Shown one piece after another: positions 11,808 through 19,253 of a DNA stretch of 34,652 bases. The stretch's first letter is position 1, and each line of letters opens with the position of its first letter. A program made the translations under genes and the position numbers. The notes under the pieces were generated by a model. That model searched no databases. It saw nothing but the letters and a program-made list of their open reading frames with translations, and had not been told where the DNA came from. Location of the stretch: the IMG/VR virus record IMGVR_UViG_3300042447_000669, positions 1-34,652 of that record; one strand, written 5' to 3'. The stretch is from a virus.

Positions 11808-14152
11808 TCAGCGCTATCACAGTAATAAAAACAGAAAACCCATCAAAAGTTTGCAAGGAATACAAGTTAAGCGCCACAGGTGAAGTAGAAAAAAAAGCAA
11901 TCGCCAATATTACCGAGGGCTTGGCTTTTTGCATGGATGTGAGCGATGCGCAAAAAATGGTTAGTCTTTTGATGAATGTAACAAGCCGACAAGATTTGGT
12001 TTTAATGTCAGGGCAATTCCATAATGATCCTGGCAAAAAATTCAAAATCATTCCGGAGGTGAAGTTGGCCGAGCTTTTGGGCAGCCAAATCGGCCAGGTG
12101 CAGGGCGGCGTTGTTGAGCACGACGGTATGTATGTGGCGGCCAGGGTTAAGCGCGGCATTAATCCATCAGCATGGGTTTTGTTAGATGCTGATAATCCTC
12201 CCGGAATGCCGGCTGAGTGGGCAGCCATGAGTATTGGCGAGCGTTTGGTTTTATGGGATCAATTACTCCCTGGCATAAGTCAATGTGAGCGAATTGAAAT
12301 GAAGGGCTCATCCGCCAGGGTAGTTAATGGATCAGGCAGACATAAGACTAGCCATGCCTGGTTGCGGGTATCAGATCCATCTAAGATCTCACTAATGAAA
12401 GCCTATCTATCGATTGAGATGGTGGTGAAGGGCCTTTCGTTTAAGTTTAAAAAGCAATCAAAACTGGAGCCAGGCAAAGTTGCAGGGATCGAATCCAGGT
12501 CGTTATTTGACCTGGCGGTATTTGATACCGGCAGGTTGGTTTTCTGCGCGCAGCCGGATATTCAGGTGCCTGGATATACCTTGGATGATGCGGATATTGA
12601 GATTATTAATCCAGGCGCAGGAGTGCTTGATATTGATTGGATCAAAAGACCAGTTGAGAGCATAGCCAAATACAAAGAGATTACCGGCGTCAGTATGGAT
12701 ATATCGTTATCGGAGGATGGTTACGTTGCTGTCAGAAACAGCGGGCAGCTAGAGCTGCATACGGAGATTTGTTCAAAGGGCATTGTCAAGCCATTATCAG
12801 AGTGGATTGTGGGATTAAAACCCGGCGATAAAATCCGCTGCGAATCACCGTTTAGAGAGTCAGCAAGTGAAGCTGCTTTTATTCGGTTGGGTGAGGATGG
12901 TGATCCTTTTGTTTACGACGTAGGCAATGGCACAACATATAACCTCAAAAAAATGGTTTCCATGGAAATAAAAAAACAGGAAACCATTGAGATGGTTGAC
13001 TGGATTTGCGATAAAAACGGCAGAGTCGAGCCAACCCAGGACAATTTATTTAAATTACTTTCCCAATACGATCTGCGATTTGATGATTTCAGAGCTGCCT
13101 ACATGATTACGGTGGATGGGAAAGTAAGGAATCTAAAGGAAACAGACTATACGTTGATCCAATACCAGGCTGAAAAGTTGGGATTTAAGCGCCTATCAAC
13201 GGCCATGGTGAGGGAAAACGTTTTATTTACCGCCCAGGCTAATGTGTTTGACAGCGCAATTGATTGGGGAAATGGCCTCGAGTGGGATGGCGTGCCCAGG
13301 TGCGAGCAATTGCTTTCCAAGTATTTTGGCGCTGAGGAATCGGAGTTTACGAGAGCTGCATCACTTTATATTGCATCAGCTATGGGTGGCAGACTAATGA
13401 GCCCAGGCTGCAAGGCGGATGCCGCAATCGTTTTGGTTGGCGCGCAAGGCGCAGGGAAAACAGTTTCCATTCAAGCCCTGGCGCCGATGGATGAAACATT
13501 TGTTGAGATCAACCTGGCGACCAGGGATGCAGATCAATCTAGGCAGCTCAGGGGTAAATTAATCGGCGAATTAGGTGAGCTGCGCGGCCTTCGATCGAGA
13601 GAGGCTGAGGATATTAAGTCCTGGATGAGTAGGACGTCTGAGGAATGGATCCCGAAATATCAGGAATTTTCAGCAACATTTAAGCGCAGGTTAGTGTTTT
13701 GGGGTTCGACCAATGAGCAGCAATTCCTCAATGACGTTACCGGCAACCGGCGCTGGATTCCTATAAAAGTTGTCATTCCTAAGCCGGATTTGATTAAGCA
13801 AGATCGCGATCAAATATGGGCAGAGGCAATCCAAATCTATCGAAAAAATGGCGTTATGTGGCGTGGAGTGCAAGCTCTTTTGGCTGGCGTGCATCAAGAT
13901 TTTTTTGATGAGGATCCGCTGGTTGAGAAGGTTAGTGCAGTGCTAGTTAGGGAAAACAATGTCACCCGATTTGCCTCTAGCGACTTATGGGATCTACTAA
14001 AAACGGGTCAGGAGTTTGATAGGAAGGCAGCGCATCGCCTCAAATTAGTAATGGTTTTACTTGGATGGAGTTATGGCAAATATTGGAAGGATGGCAAATC
14101 TAGAAATGGATTTGAAAAACCTTCCAGTAATGAAGTGGAAGGATTACAGTAA
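11804..14152 (+). CDS. Primase-helicase, virulence-associated E (VapE) type
   Basis: 782 aa, the replication initiator candidate. Residues about 110-260 resemble an archaeo-eukaryotic-type primase module: 'VLLDADNPPG' near residue 125 and 'VNGSGRHKTSHAWLRV' near 172-187. The C-terminal part is a VapE/D5-like ATPase: Walker A 'VGAQGAGKTVSIQA' with Gly546-Thr553 (Lys552), 'GKLIGELGELRGL' as Walker B region, and 'FWGSTNEQQFLNDVTGNRRWIPI' near residues 628-650 as sensor and arginine-finger motifs. Such enzymes prime and unwind phage DNA at the origin. Iteron-like repeats and AT-rich DNA follow directly, and a small hairpin with a T-run (14151-14170) begins at its stop codon. Confidence 0.88.
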   Translation: MISAITVIKTENPSKVCKEYKLSATGEVEKKAIANITEGLAFCMDVSDAQKMVSLLMNVTSRQDLVLMSGQFHNDPGKKFKIIPEVKLAELLGSQIGQVQGGVVEHDGMYVAARVKRGINPSAWVLLDADNPPGMPAEWAAMSIGERLVLWDQLLPGISQCERIEMKGSSARVVNGSGRHKTSHAWLRVSDPSKISLMKAYLSIEMVVKGLSFKFKKQSKLEPGKVAGIESRSLFDLAVFDTGRLVFCAQPDIQVPGYTLDDADIEIINPGAGVLDIDWIKRPVESIAKYKEITGVSMDISLSEDGYVAVRNSGQLELHTEICSKGIVKPLSEWIVGLKPGDKIRCESPFRESASEAAFIRLGEDGDPFVYDVGNGTTYNLKKMVSMEIKKQETIEMVDWICDKNGRVEPTQDNLFKLLSQYDLRFDDFRAAYMITVDGKVRNLKETDYTLIQYQAEKLGFKRLSTAMVRENVLFTAQANVFDSAIDWGNGLEWDGVPRCEQLLSKYFGAEESEFTRAASLYIASAMGGRLMSPGCKADAAIVLVGAQGAGKTVSIQALAPMDETFVEINLATRDADQSRQLRGKLIGELGELRGLRSREAEDIKSWMSRTSEEWIPKYQEFSATFKRRLVFWGSTNEQQFLNDVTGNRRWIPIKVVIPKPDLIKQDRDQIWAEAIQIYRKNGVMWRGVQALLAGVHQDFFDEDPLVEKVSAVLVRENNVTRFASSDLWDLLKTGQEFDRKAAHRLKLVMVLLGWSYGKYWKDGKSRNGFEKPSSNEVEGLQ

Positions 14153-14300
14153 AGTGGAATGCACTTTTTTTAATAAAATCAATGCCTTATATATACCTTC
14201 CACTCATTCCATTAAATAGTAGTAATAGATAGGGATAAATAAAAAGAGTGAATAAAAATATATATATATATCCACCGTTTTTTAGTGGAAGAAGTGGAAT
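14131..14300. other. Candidate replication origin (GTGGAA iterons and AT-rich tract)
   Basis: GTGGAA occurs at 14135, 14154, 14285 and 14294 and inverted (TTCCAC) at 14198, with CATTCCATT nearby; the context is often AGTGGAA(T/G). Between the clusters, 14160-14284 is very AT-rich and contains a TATATATATATA run near 14260. It directly follows the primase-helicase gene. Repeated short motifs beside an AT-rich tract next to the initiator gene are typical of phage origins of this kind. AAAGTG-GAATG-CACTTT plus T's at 14151-14170 could also act as a weak terminator. No gene of note lies in 14153-14311. Confidence 0.45.
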
Positions 14301-14311
14301 GGGCAAAAAGA

Positions 14312-14605
14312 ATGCCAAGTGATCCCTTTTATTCGAGCAAGGATTGGTATAAGGCTAAGGCTAGAGTCAAGGCTAGGGACTACGGTAAGGCGTGCCCATT
14401 GTGCAATGCAATACTAGAGCGTACCCAGGCAGTGAGTGTTGACCATGAGCCTAGGCGTAAGTTGCTGCCACCTAGTAGGTGGTGCGATATGGACGTATTG
14501 CAGTTGGTACATAAAGCGTGCCATGATAGGATAAAACAATCGATTGAGGCTAATATGAATAAACCAACTATCAATGAGCAGGGTTATCCGGAAGGATGGG
14601 CATGA
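14312..14605 (+). CDS. HNH endonuclease of packaging module
   Basis: 97 aa from the ATG at 14312; a GTG at 14285 would add nine residues encoded by the GTGGAA repeats. The sequence 'DPFYSSKDWYKAKARVKARDYGKACPLC' followed by 'AVSVDHEPRRKLLPP' and 'LQLVHKACHDRIKQS' is the small phage HNH family found next to terminase genes, as in HK97 gp74. In HK97-like phages this nuclease is required with the terminase for cos cleavage. Cys28 and Cys31 form the first zinc pair, Asp-His near residue 47 is catalytic, and a Cys-His near the end completes the fold. It lies about 200 bp upstream of the small terminase gene. Confidence 0.82.
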   Translation: MPSDPFYSSKDWYKAKARVKARDYGKACPLCNAILERTQAVSVDHEPRRKLLPPSRWCDMDVLQLVHKACHDRIKQSIEANMNKPTINEQGYPEGWA

Positions 14606-14766
14606 GCAGAGGGTTAACCCTAGGGGGTACACCGTTGGGAGTGGGGGGCAGTCCAAAATCATGGATCGAGGCCGCGCATCGGTCCTCGAAGCTGTTTTTA
14701 ATCCAACGCCTTGAATCAACCTGCCTATTTTTTAGGCAAGTTGCCTATTTTTTAAGCAGATCATAA
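14602..14766 (+). CDS. Possible 54-aa protein between HNH and small terminase
   Basis: An open frame starts at an ATGA overlap with the HNH gene and runs 54 codons: MSRGLTLGGTPLGVGGSPKS, then 'WIEAAHRSSKLFLIQRLEST', ending in residues encoded by the repeats at 14721-14760. It could be read by coupled translation, but its composition is unlike a folded protein and the region may instead be the cos site. No family is recognised. Confidence 0.3.
   Translation: MSRGLTLGGTPLGVGGSPKSWIEAAHRSSKLFLIQRLESTCLFFRQVAYFLSRS
14721..14760. repeat. Paired 20-bp repeats with hairpins upstream of terminase (cos candidate)
   Basis: TGCCTATTTTTTA occurs at 14722-14734 and again at 14742-14754, period 20. TGCCTA/TAGGCA (14722-14727 and 14733-14738) forms a hairpin, and AGGCAAGTTGCCT (14734-14746) is a second inverted repeat. 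Direct and inverted repeats between an HNH gene and the small terminase gene are where terminase-binding (cosB-like) sites are expected. Confidence 0.5.
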
Positions 14767-14812
14767 AATGAGCTTTTACACCTGCGCGCACGCGCGATTA
14801 TAGGAAATAACG

Positions 14813-15268
14813 ATGGCCAAGCAAATTCGATCCAAAAAATCCACAATCGGCAACCAAGTGATTACCATGCAATCCGTCATGTCGCACGTTGAGCCTACCC
14901 TATCCCTCAGCGACCTGGAGCGCTCCCATTTTGACCGGATCGTGAAGTCCCGGGAAATTTCGACCTGGAGCGAGCACGATTTATCGGTTGCCTGCAATCT
15001 CGCCCAGGCGATGGAGAATTCCGTGCAAATGCAAAAAACGCTGGCAGCCGAAGGGCTCACCGTGATTAATGAGCGAGGCACCCGAATTCCGCACCCATTG
15101 CTGCACGCCAGTATGACGGTGGCCAATACCGTGCTTTCCATTTCCAAAACACTTGGCCTGGCTGCGTCGCAGCGCGGCATTGCCGGCGAAGTGCAAACCA
15201 AGCGCAACCAAACTGAGCAGGCTGCAAGAAAGGTAATCGAGCGTGCCTCGAGCGAAGATCTCATCTAA
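14813..15268 (+). CDS. terS: Terminase small subunit, P27 type
   Basis: 151 aa with ribosome site aggaaataacg. The pattern 'LSDLERSHFDRIVKSREISTWSEHDLSVACNLAQAMENSVQMQKTLAAEGLTVINERGTRIPHPLLHASMTVANTVLSISKTLGL' is characteristic of P27-family small terminase subunits, in which the central helices bind packaging-site DNA and the C-terminus contacts the large subunit. It ends in a charged helix (AARKVIERASSEDLI). The large-subunit gene starts inside its last 26 bp. With the HNH protein upstream it forms an HK97-like cos packaging module. Confidence 0.85.
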   Translation: MAKQIRSKKSTIGNQVITMQSVMSHVEPTLSLSDLERSHFDRIVKSREISTWSEHDLSVACNLAQAMENSVQMQKTLAAEGLTVINERGTRIPHPLLHASMTVANTVLSISKTLGLAASQRGIAGEVQTKRNQTEQAARKVIERASSEDLI

Positions 15269-16784
15269 AGAAACCCGCGCCGATCGCATTCTGCGATTCA
15301 TTGCCGAGTTTTGTTTGACGCCGGAAGGCGCCAACGTGGGTAAGCCGCTCGCCTTGGCACCATTCCAGGTTGAATTTATCCGCGCCGTTTACGATAACCC
15401 GGCCGGCACCCGGCACGCGATTCTATCCATTGCCCGCAAAAACGGGAAAAGCGCTTTAATTTCCAGCCTAGTGCTGGCGCACGTGGTTGGCCCGGAGCGA
15501 AAACAAAATGCGCAGCTGGTTGCCGGCGCACTTTCCCGCGACCAGGCAGCATTGATTTATCACCTGGCTGAGAAAATGCTTAATATGCAACCCAAATTTG
15601 AGGGCTTGTATAAGGTCGTCCCATCCGGCAAACGCATTATTGGATTAAAAGCGAATACTGAGTTCAGAGCATTGGCAGCTGATGGCACCACAGCTCACGG
15701 TTTGAGCCCCGTGCTTGCGATCCTGGATGAAGTTGGCCAGGTGAAGGGCGCGACCACGCCATTCCTGGATGCGATTTTGACCTCCCAGGGAGCGCATGAG
15801 AATCCGCTCACGATTATGATCTCGACGCAGAGCGCGTCGGACGCCGATTTTTTAGCGATGCGAATTGATGATGCGCAGCGCAGCAGTGATCCGCACATCG
15901 TTTGCCAGGTATTTGAGGCCGATAAGGATTGCGATATTTTGGATTCCGAGCAGTGGAAAAAAGCCAATCCAGCCCTGGGCTTTTTTAGATCAGAAAAGGA
16001 TCTTGAGGAGCAGCTCAAGCAAGCCGCCAGGCTGCCAGCCCTGGAGGCAACCGCACGTAACCTTTTGCTCAATCAGCGAATTTCGCTCGATACCTTATGG
16101 CTGGCACCCCAGGTATGGAAAGATAATTCCGCGCTGCCGGATCTCGAGATATTCAAAGACGGCCGCACGGTGGCAATCGGCCTGGATCTCTCGCAGCGCA
16201 CCGACTTAACGGCTGCCGTGATGGCAGCTGAGGATGATGATGGGGCGATTCATTTAATCCCGTTTGTATTTGCGCCGCAAAAAGGAATGCGCGAGCGTGA
16301 GATGCGCGACCGGGCGCCGTACACTGCCTGGGAAAAAGATGGGCAGCTCATCGCCGTGCCTGGCGCAACGCTGGACTACGATTGGGTATTCGATTGGCTG
16401 CGGATTAAGCTCGACGATATGGGCGTGCGCCCGGATATGGTTTGCTTTGATCGCTGGCGAATCAAGGAGGCTATGGGGGCAGCCGATCGAGCTGGGTTTG
16501 TAGTGCCGGAATGGATCGAGGTTGGCCAGGGCTATCAGAGCATGAGCCCGCGCATTGAGCATTTTGAAACCAAACTATTGCAAGGCAAAATACGCCACGG
16601 CTCTCACGCATTACTCAACATGGCAGCAGCCAATTGCATTGTCGTTAAAGATCCGAGCGGAAATCGTAAACCCGAAAAAGCGAAATCGACGCAGCGCATC
16701 GATCCGCTAGTGGCCGCCATTATGGCAGCCGGTGCATTTATGGTTGAGCCCGAAGGGCAGTTCAGCGTTGATGCGTTTGCTTAA
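15243..16784 (+). CDS. terL: Terminase large subunit, HK97-like
   Basis: 513 aa from a GTG at 15243, supported by gaaagg upstream and by the 26-bp overlap with terS. It is the ATP-driven DNA packaging motor and cutting nuclease. Residues 60-72 carry the Walker A variant 'SIARKNGKSAL' (Lys69), residues 158-163 the Walker B 'LAILDE' with catalytic Glu163, and 'TIMISTQSA' near 190-198 the coupling motif. The nuclease domain begins 'VAIGLDLSQRTDLTAAV' with metal-binding Asp315 and continues with 'VCFDRW' and a later acidic cluster. The length and motif order are those of the HK97-type (Terminase_1) family. It is the most dependable marker for placing this phage among tailed phages. Confidence 0.93.
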   Translation: MPRAKISSKETRADRILRFIAEFCLTPEGANVGKPLALAPFQVEFIRAVYDNPAGTRHAILSIARKNGKSALISSLVLAHVVGPERKQNAQLVAGALSRDQAALIYHLAEKMLNMQPKFEGLYKVVPSGKRIIGLKANTEFRALAADGTTAHGLSPVLAILDEVGQVKGATTPFLDAILTSQGAHENPLTIMISTQSASDADFLAMRIDDAQRSSDPHIVCQVFEADKDCDILDSEQWKKANPALGFFRSEKDLEEQLKQAARLPALEATARNLLLNQRISLDTLWLAPQVWKDNSALPDLEIFKDGRTVAIGLDLSQRTDLTAAVMAAEDDDGAIHLIPFVFAPQKGMREREMRDRAPYTAWEKDGQLIAVPGATLDYDWVFDWLRIKLDDMGVRPDMVCFDRWRIKEAMGAADRAGFVVPEWIEVGQGYQSMSPRIEHFETKLLQGKIRHGSHALLNMAAANCIVVKDPSGNRKPEKAKSTQRIDPLVAAIMAAGAFMVEPEGQFSVDAFA

Positions 16785-16840
16785 ATGTAAATATTTTTTC
16801 TTTTGTTATAAAAAAATATAAAACGATAACGAATGTTATA

Positions 16841-16879
16841 GCAATTAAATTGCCACAGTAGCAATTTAATTGATACAAT
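16841..16879 (+). promoter_or_regulatory. Internal promoter overlaid by tandem palindromes
   Basis: TTGCCA (16850-16855) and TACAAT (16874-16879) are separated by 18 bp, a good sigma-70 promoter in the gap between the packaging and capsid genes. GCAATTAAATTGC (16841-16853) is a perfect palindrome overlapping the -35 box, and CAATTTAATTG (16862-16872) is another just before the -10 box. Two palindromes in this arrangement suggest regulation by a dimeric repressor, either the phage's own or a host factor. Confidence 0.6.
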
Positions 16880-16891
16880 CAGGCTATGCAA

Positions 16892-17035
16892 ATGGCCTAC
16901 CATCGCCCATCCAAGCGTGAGCGCGAGGAGCGTAAAAGCGTTCCAGGCCAAACTACCCCCAAAATTTCCAAATCCGACCGCATCGCGGGAAACGGTTTCT
17001 CCATTTCGAGGAAACCGTGGAAACAAAACATATAG
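16892..17035 (+). CDS. Small basic protein upstream of prohead protease
   Basis: 47 aa from the ATG at 16892 (AGG eight bases upstream); an ATG at 16886 adds two residues. The sequence MAYHRPSKREREERKSVPGQ continues with 'TTPKISKSDRIAGNG' and ends in basic residues. It is strongly basic and likely disordered. It begins right after the internal promoter and overlaps the protease start by 19 bp. A role in head assembly or DNA binding would be speculation; the frame, ribosome site and overlap support translation only moderately. Confidence 0.45.
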   Translation: MAYHRPSKREREERKSVPGQTTPKISKSDRIAGNGFSISRKPWKQNI

Positions 17036-17598
17036 CCGTCACGGTCGAAAAGGCCGTAAACAGTGAATTTGACGCTCGTTTTGTAATGAGCGCTGCCACT
17101 CCGGATCGGGTAAAAGACACGATCGACGTAAAAGCCTACGATTCGGCCACCAAAATTGACAAACTGATTGCTTTATTCAATCACGATCCAAACCAGGTTG
17201 CTGGTTATTGGACTGGAATTAAGGCGGCCGGCGACACCCTCAGCGGTTCGATCAAGTTTGCCAGCACAAGCCTTGGCCAAATGCTCAAAACATTAATTGA
17301 CGAAGGCGTCCCAATGGGCGCGTCAATCGGTTTTCGCGGAAAAGGCGAGCCAAACAAGCAGGGCGGAATCCATTTTAAAGAGATCGAGTTGCTTGAAACC
17401 TCGATCGTCAGTACGCCATGCCATCCCCGCGCCATGCAGATCGCCAAATCGTTTGGCATCGAGCTGCCTGGCGAGTCCGAATTTGAAATCGACACCGAGG
17501 CGGCTGCCTTACCCGTCGAATCTCAAACCAAGCGCAAGGCAGTTGCCGCGCTAACCATCGCTAACGCAACTCTCTCCATTAAAGGTAATACCAAATGA
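17017..17598 (+). CDS. Prohead maturation protease, HK97 family (S78)
   Basis: 193 aa from a GTG at 17017 with gagga six bases upstream. It cleaves the capsid scaffold domain during prohead maturation. The family marks are 'LIALFNHDPNQVAGYW' with catalytic His56, 'GVPMGASIGFRGKG' with the nucleophile Ser103, and 'IELLETSIVSTPCHPRA' near residues 123-139, as in HK97 gp4. The C-terminal 35 residues are a disordered, probably self-cleaved tail. It is coupled to the capsid gene by a 4-bp overlap. Confidence 0.92.
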   Translation: METKHIAVTVEKAVNSEFDARFVMSAATPDRVKDTIDVKAYDSATKIDKLIALFNHDPNQVAGYWTGIKAAGDTLSGSIKFASTSLGQMLKTLIDEGVPMGASIGFRGKGEPNKQGGIHFKEIELLETSIVSTPCHPRAMQIAKSFGIELPGESEFEIDTEAAALPVESQTKRKAVAALTIANATLSIKGNTK

Positions 17599-18926
17599 AA
17601 ACTATCTCTACTCGCATTCAAGATGCAGAAGAAAAATTAGTCGCATCGCGCGACCAGTTGTTCAAAGCCGTTGAGGCATTGGACGCAGCAGAAGATCAAA
17701 ACGCAGCCCAGGCTGTTGTTGATACATTGACGCTCCAAGTTGAAAGCGAAACAAAATCGCTCGACAATTTGATGCGTGCTGAAAGCGCTTTAGTTTCTAA
17801 AGCCGCAGCAGCTCCAGCAATTAACAACACCACCGGCGTAAATTTAAAAGACAGCCAAAAAGCCGATTTGATTTTCAAATCCGCCCTGGTTACTTTTGAC
17901 GCATATTGCAACCGCACCTCAGTTGATGAGGTATTGGCTAAGCGTTACGGCGACAATGAGGCGCTGAAAATGGTTGTTAACGCAACCACCAAAGCAGCTC
18001 AGAATCCCGCAATGACCAATGTTCCTGGTTATGCTCAGGAATTAGTGCGCGATTCATACGGCGCATTTATGGATTTGCTCCGCGGCGAATCCGTGATTCC
18101 ACGTTTGCCACTGAATCGTTATGAGTTTGATGGCTATGCCAGCATCAAGATTCCATCACGTGCAGCTGCAAATCCAAACTTAGCCGGTGCATTCCGTGCT
18201 GAGGGCGCCCCAATTCGCGTTGGTGCAATCAGCCTCACATCACAGACATTGACACCAAAGAGCCTGGCCGTTATTGGTACGTTTACCAATGAATTGCTTG
18301 AGCGCTCGACTCCTAGCATCGAGGCAATCATTCGTGATGCCATGATCCAGGACACAGCGTATATGCTCGATGGCGCTTTCTTAGGCGCAACTCCAGGATC
18401 GCCAATTGTTCCAGCTGGTATGCAGACTTATGCAACCGGCGACAATACCGGCGTTTCAAACGGTAACGGTAACAACGACATTATCCGCGATCTGCGCGAT
18501 CGTTTGAGCCAAATGGCAACCCTCAACATGGGCCGCCGTTTGTATTGGGTAATGCACCCATCCCGTTTCATGGGCGTTCAAATGGCTCTTACTGCAACGG
18601 GTTCTTATCAGTTCCCCGAGGCACAAAACGGCCAGCTCATGGGCGTGCCAGTCGTTACCAGCACCAATGTTCCCAATGATGTTGTTTACCTCTTTGAAAC
18701 AGCTGAGATCGGTTTTGCAGGCGGCGCTCCACGCTTCCTCGGCACTGAAATCGCCTCGATCCATGAGGAATACGACACACCATTGCCATTGAATGGATCT
18801 GTTGCTGCAACGCCAGTTCGCTCGCTATACCAAACAAACAGCCAAGCATTACGTTGCATTTGGCAGCTTGATTGGACAGTGATGCGTCCAGGTGCAGTGC
18901 AAACCATTACCGGCGTGGCCTGGTAA
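17595..18926 (+). CDS. Major capsid protein, HK97 fold, with scaffold domain
   Basis: 443 aa. Residues 1-70 form an alanine- and glutamate-rich coiled coil, the delta-domain scaffold, followed by an Ala-rich linker (KAAAAPAIN) where the adjacent protease probably cuts. The rest is a typical HK97-fold shell protein: 'NVPGYAQELV', 'IPSRAAANPNLAGAFRAEGAPI', 'KSLAVIGTFTNELLERS', 'MNMGRRLYW'-like 'NMGRRLYWVMHPSRF', 'LMGVPVVTSTNVP' and the C-terminal strand 'TVMRPGAVQTITGVAW'. It assembles the icosahedral head. Unlike most HK97-type phages, the portal gene lies downstream rather than upstream. A strong terminator follows immediately, which may hold later genes at lower expression. Confidence 0.93.
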   Translation: MKTISTRIQDAEEKLVASRDQLFKAVEALDAAEDQNAAQAVVDTLTLQVESETKSLDNLMRAESALVSKAAAAPAINNTTGVNLKDSQKADLIFKSALVTFDAYCNRTSVDEVLAKRYGDNEALKMVVNATTKAAQNPAMTNVPGYAQELVRDSYGAFMDLLRGESVIPRLPLNRYEFDGYASIKIPSRAAANPNLAGAFRAEGAPIRVGAISLTSQTLTPKSLAVIGTFTNELLERSTPSIEAIIRDAMIQDTAYMLDGAFLGATPGSPIVPAGMQTYATGDNTGVSNGNGNNDIIRDLRDRLSQMATLNMGRRLYWVMHPSRFMGVQMALTATGSYQFPEAQNGQLMGVPVVTSTNVPNDVVYLFETAEIGFAGGAPRFLGTEIASIHEEYDTPLPLNGSVAATPVRSLYQTNSQALRCIWQLDWTVMRPGAVQTITGVAW

Positions 18927-18933
18927 TAAAACT

Positions 18934-18957
18934 CCGACCGCTCCGGCGGTCGGTTTT
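18934..18957 (+). terminator. Rho-independent terminator after capsid gene
   Basis: CCGACCGC (18934-18941), loop TCCG, GCGGTCGG (18946-18953): a perfect 8-bp GC-rich stem followed by TTTT. It lies eight bases after the capsid stop codon. With later structural genes in the same direction it probably works as a partial terminator that gives an excess of capsid transcript. Confidence 0.92.
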
Positions 18958-18998
18958 CTAAGTGCATCGCGGTGCATTTAGTAAACCGAAAGGAAGAT

Positions 18999-19253
18999 AT
19001 GGCAACGACTACTGTATGGGCTTTTCAGCCATTACCTGAATTAAACAATCAGACGGGTTTTGTTTCTTGCGATTCCGATTTGGCAAAACGCTTAATCGAT
19101 GAGAATTTGGTTGACGATATGCGCAAGGGCGCAGCTTTACTGCGTCAGATAACCAAAGTTTCCAGTTATTCCACCAAAGTAATGAGCGCTGAGTCCAAAG
19201 AGGATGCAGTAGCGCAAAAAAAACCGCGCGTGCGTAAGGATGCGGCAGAGTGA
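18999..19253 (+). CDS. 84-aa hypothetical head-region protein
   Basis: 84 aa from the ATG at 18999, chosen for its ribosome site aaggaag; an upstream ATG at 18972 lacks one. The sequence MATTTVWAFQPLPELNNQTG followed by 'FVSCDSDLAKRLIDENLVDDMRKGAALL' reads as a small alpha/beta protein with a basic C-terminal tail (KKPRVRKDAAE). It lies between capsid and portal genes and is coupled to the portal by a 4-bp overlap (GTGA). It may be a head accessory protein; I recognise no family. Confidence 0.6.
   Translation: MATTTVWAFQPLPELNNQTGFVSCDSDLAKRLIDENLVDDMRKGAALLRQITKVSSYSTKVMSAESKEDAVAQKKPRVRKDAAE

Noticed and set aside
16781-17026. Minus-strand open frame of 81 codons in the terminase-protease gap
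   Set aside because: Runs against the operon, overlaps the protease start and a good plus-strand promoter, has no ribosome site and an implausible protein composition.
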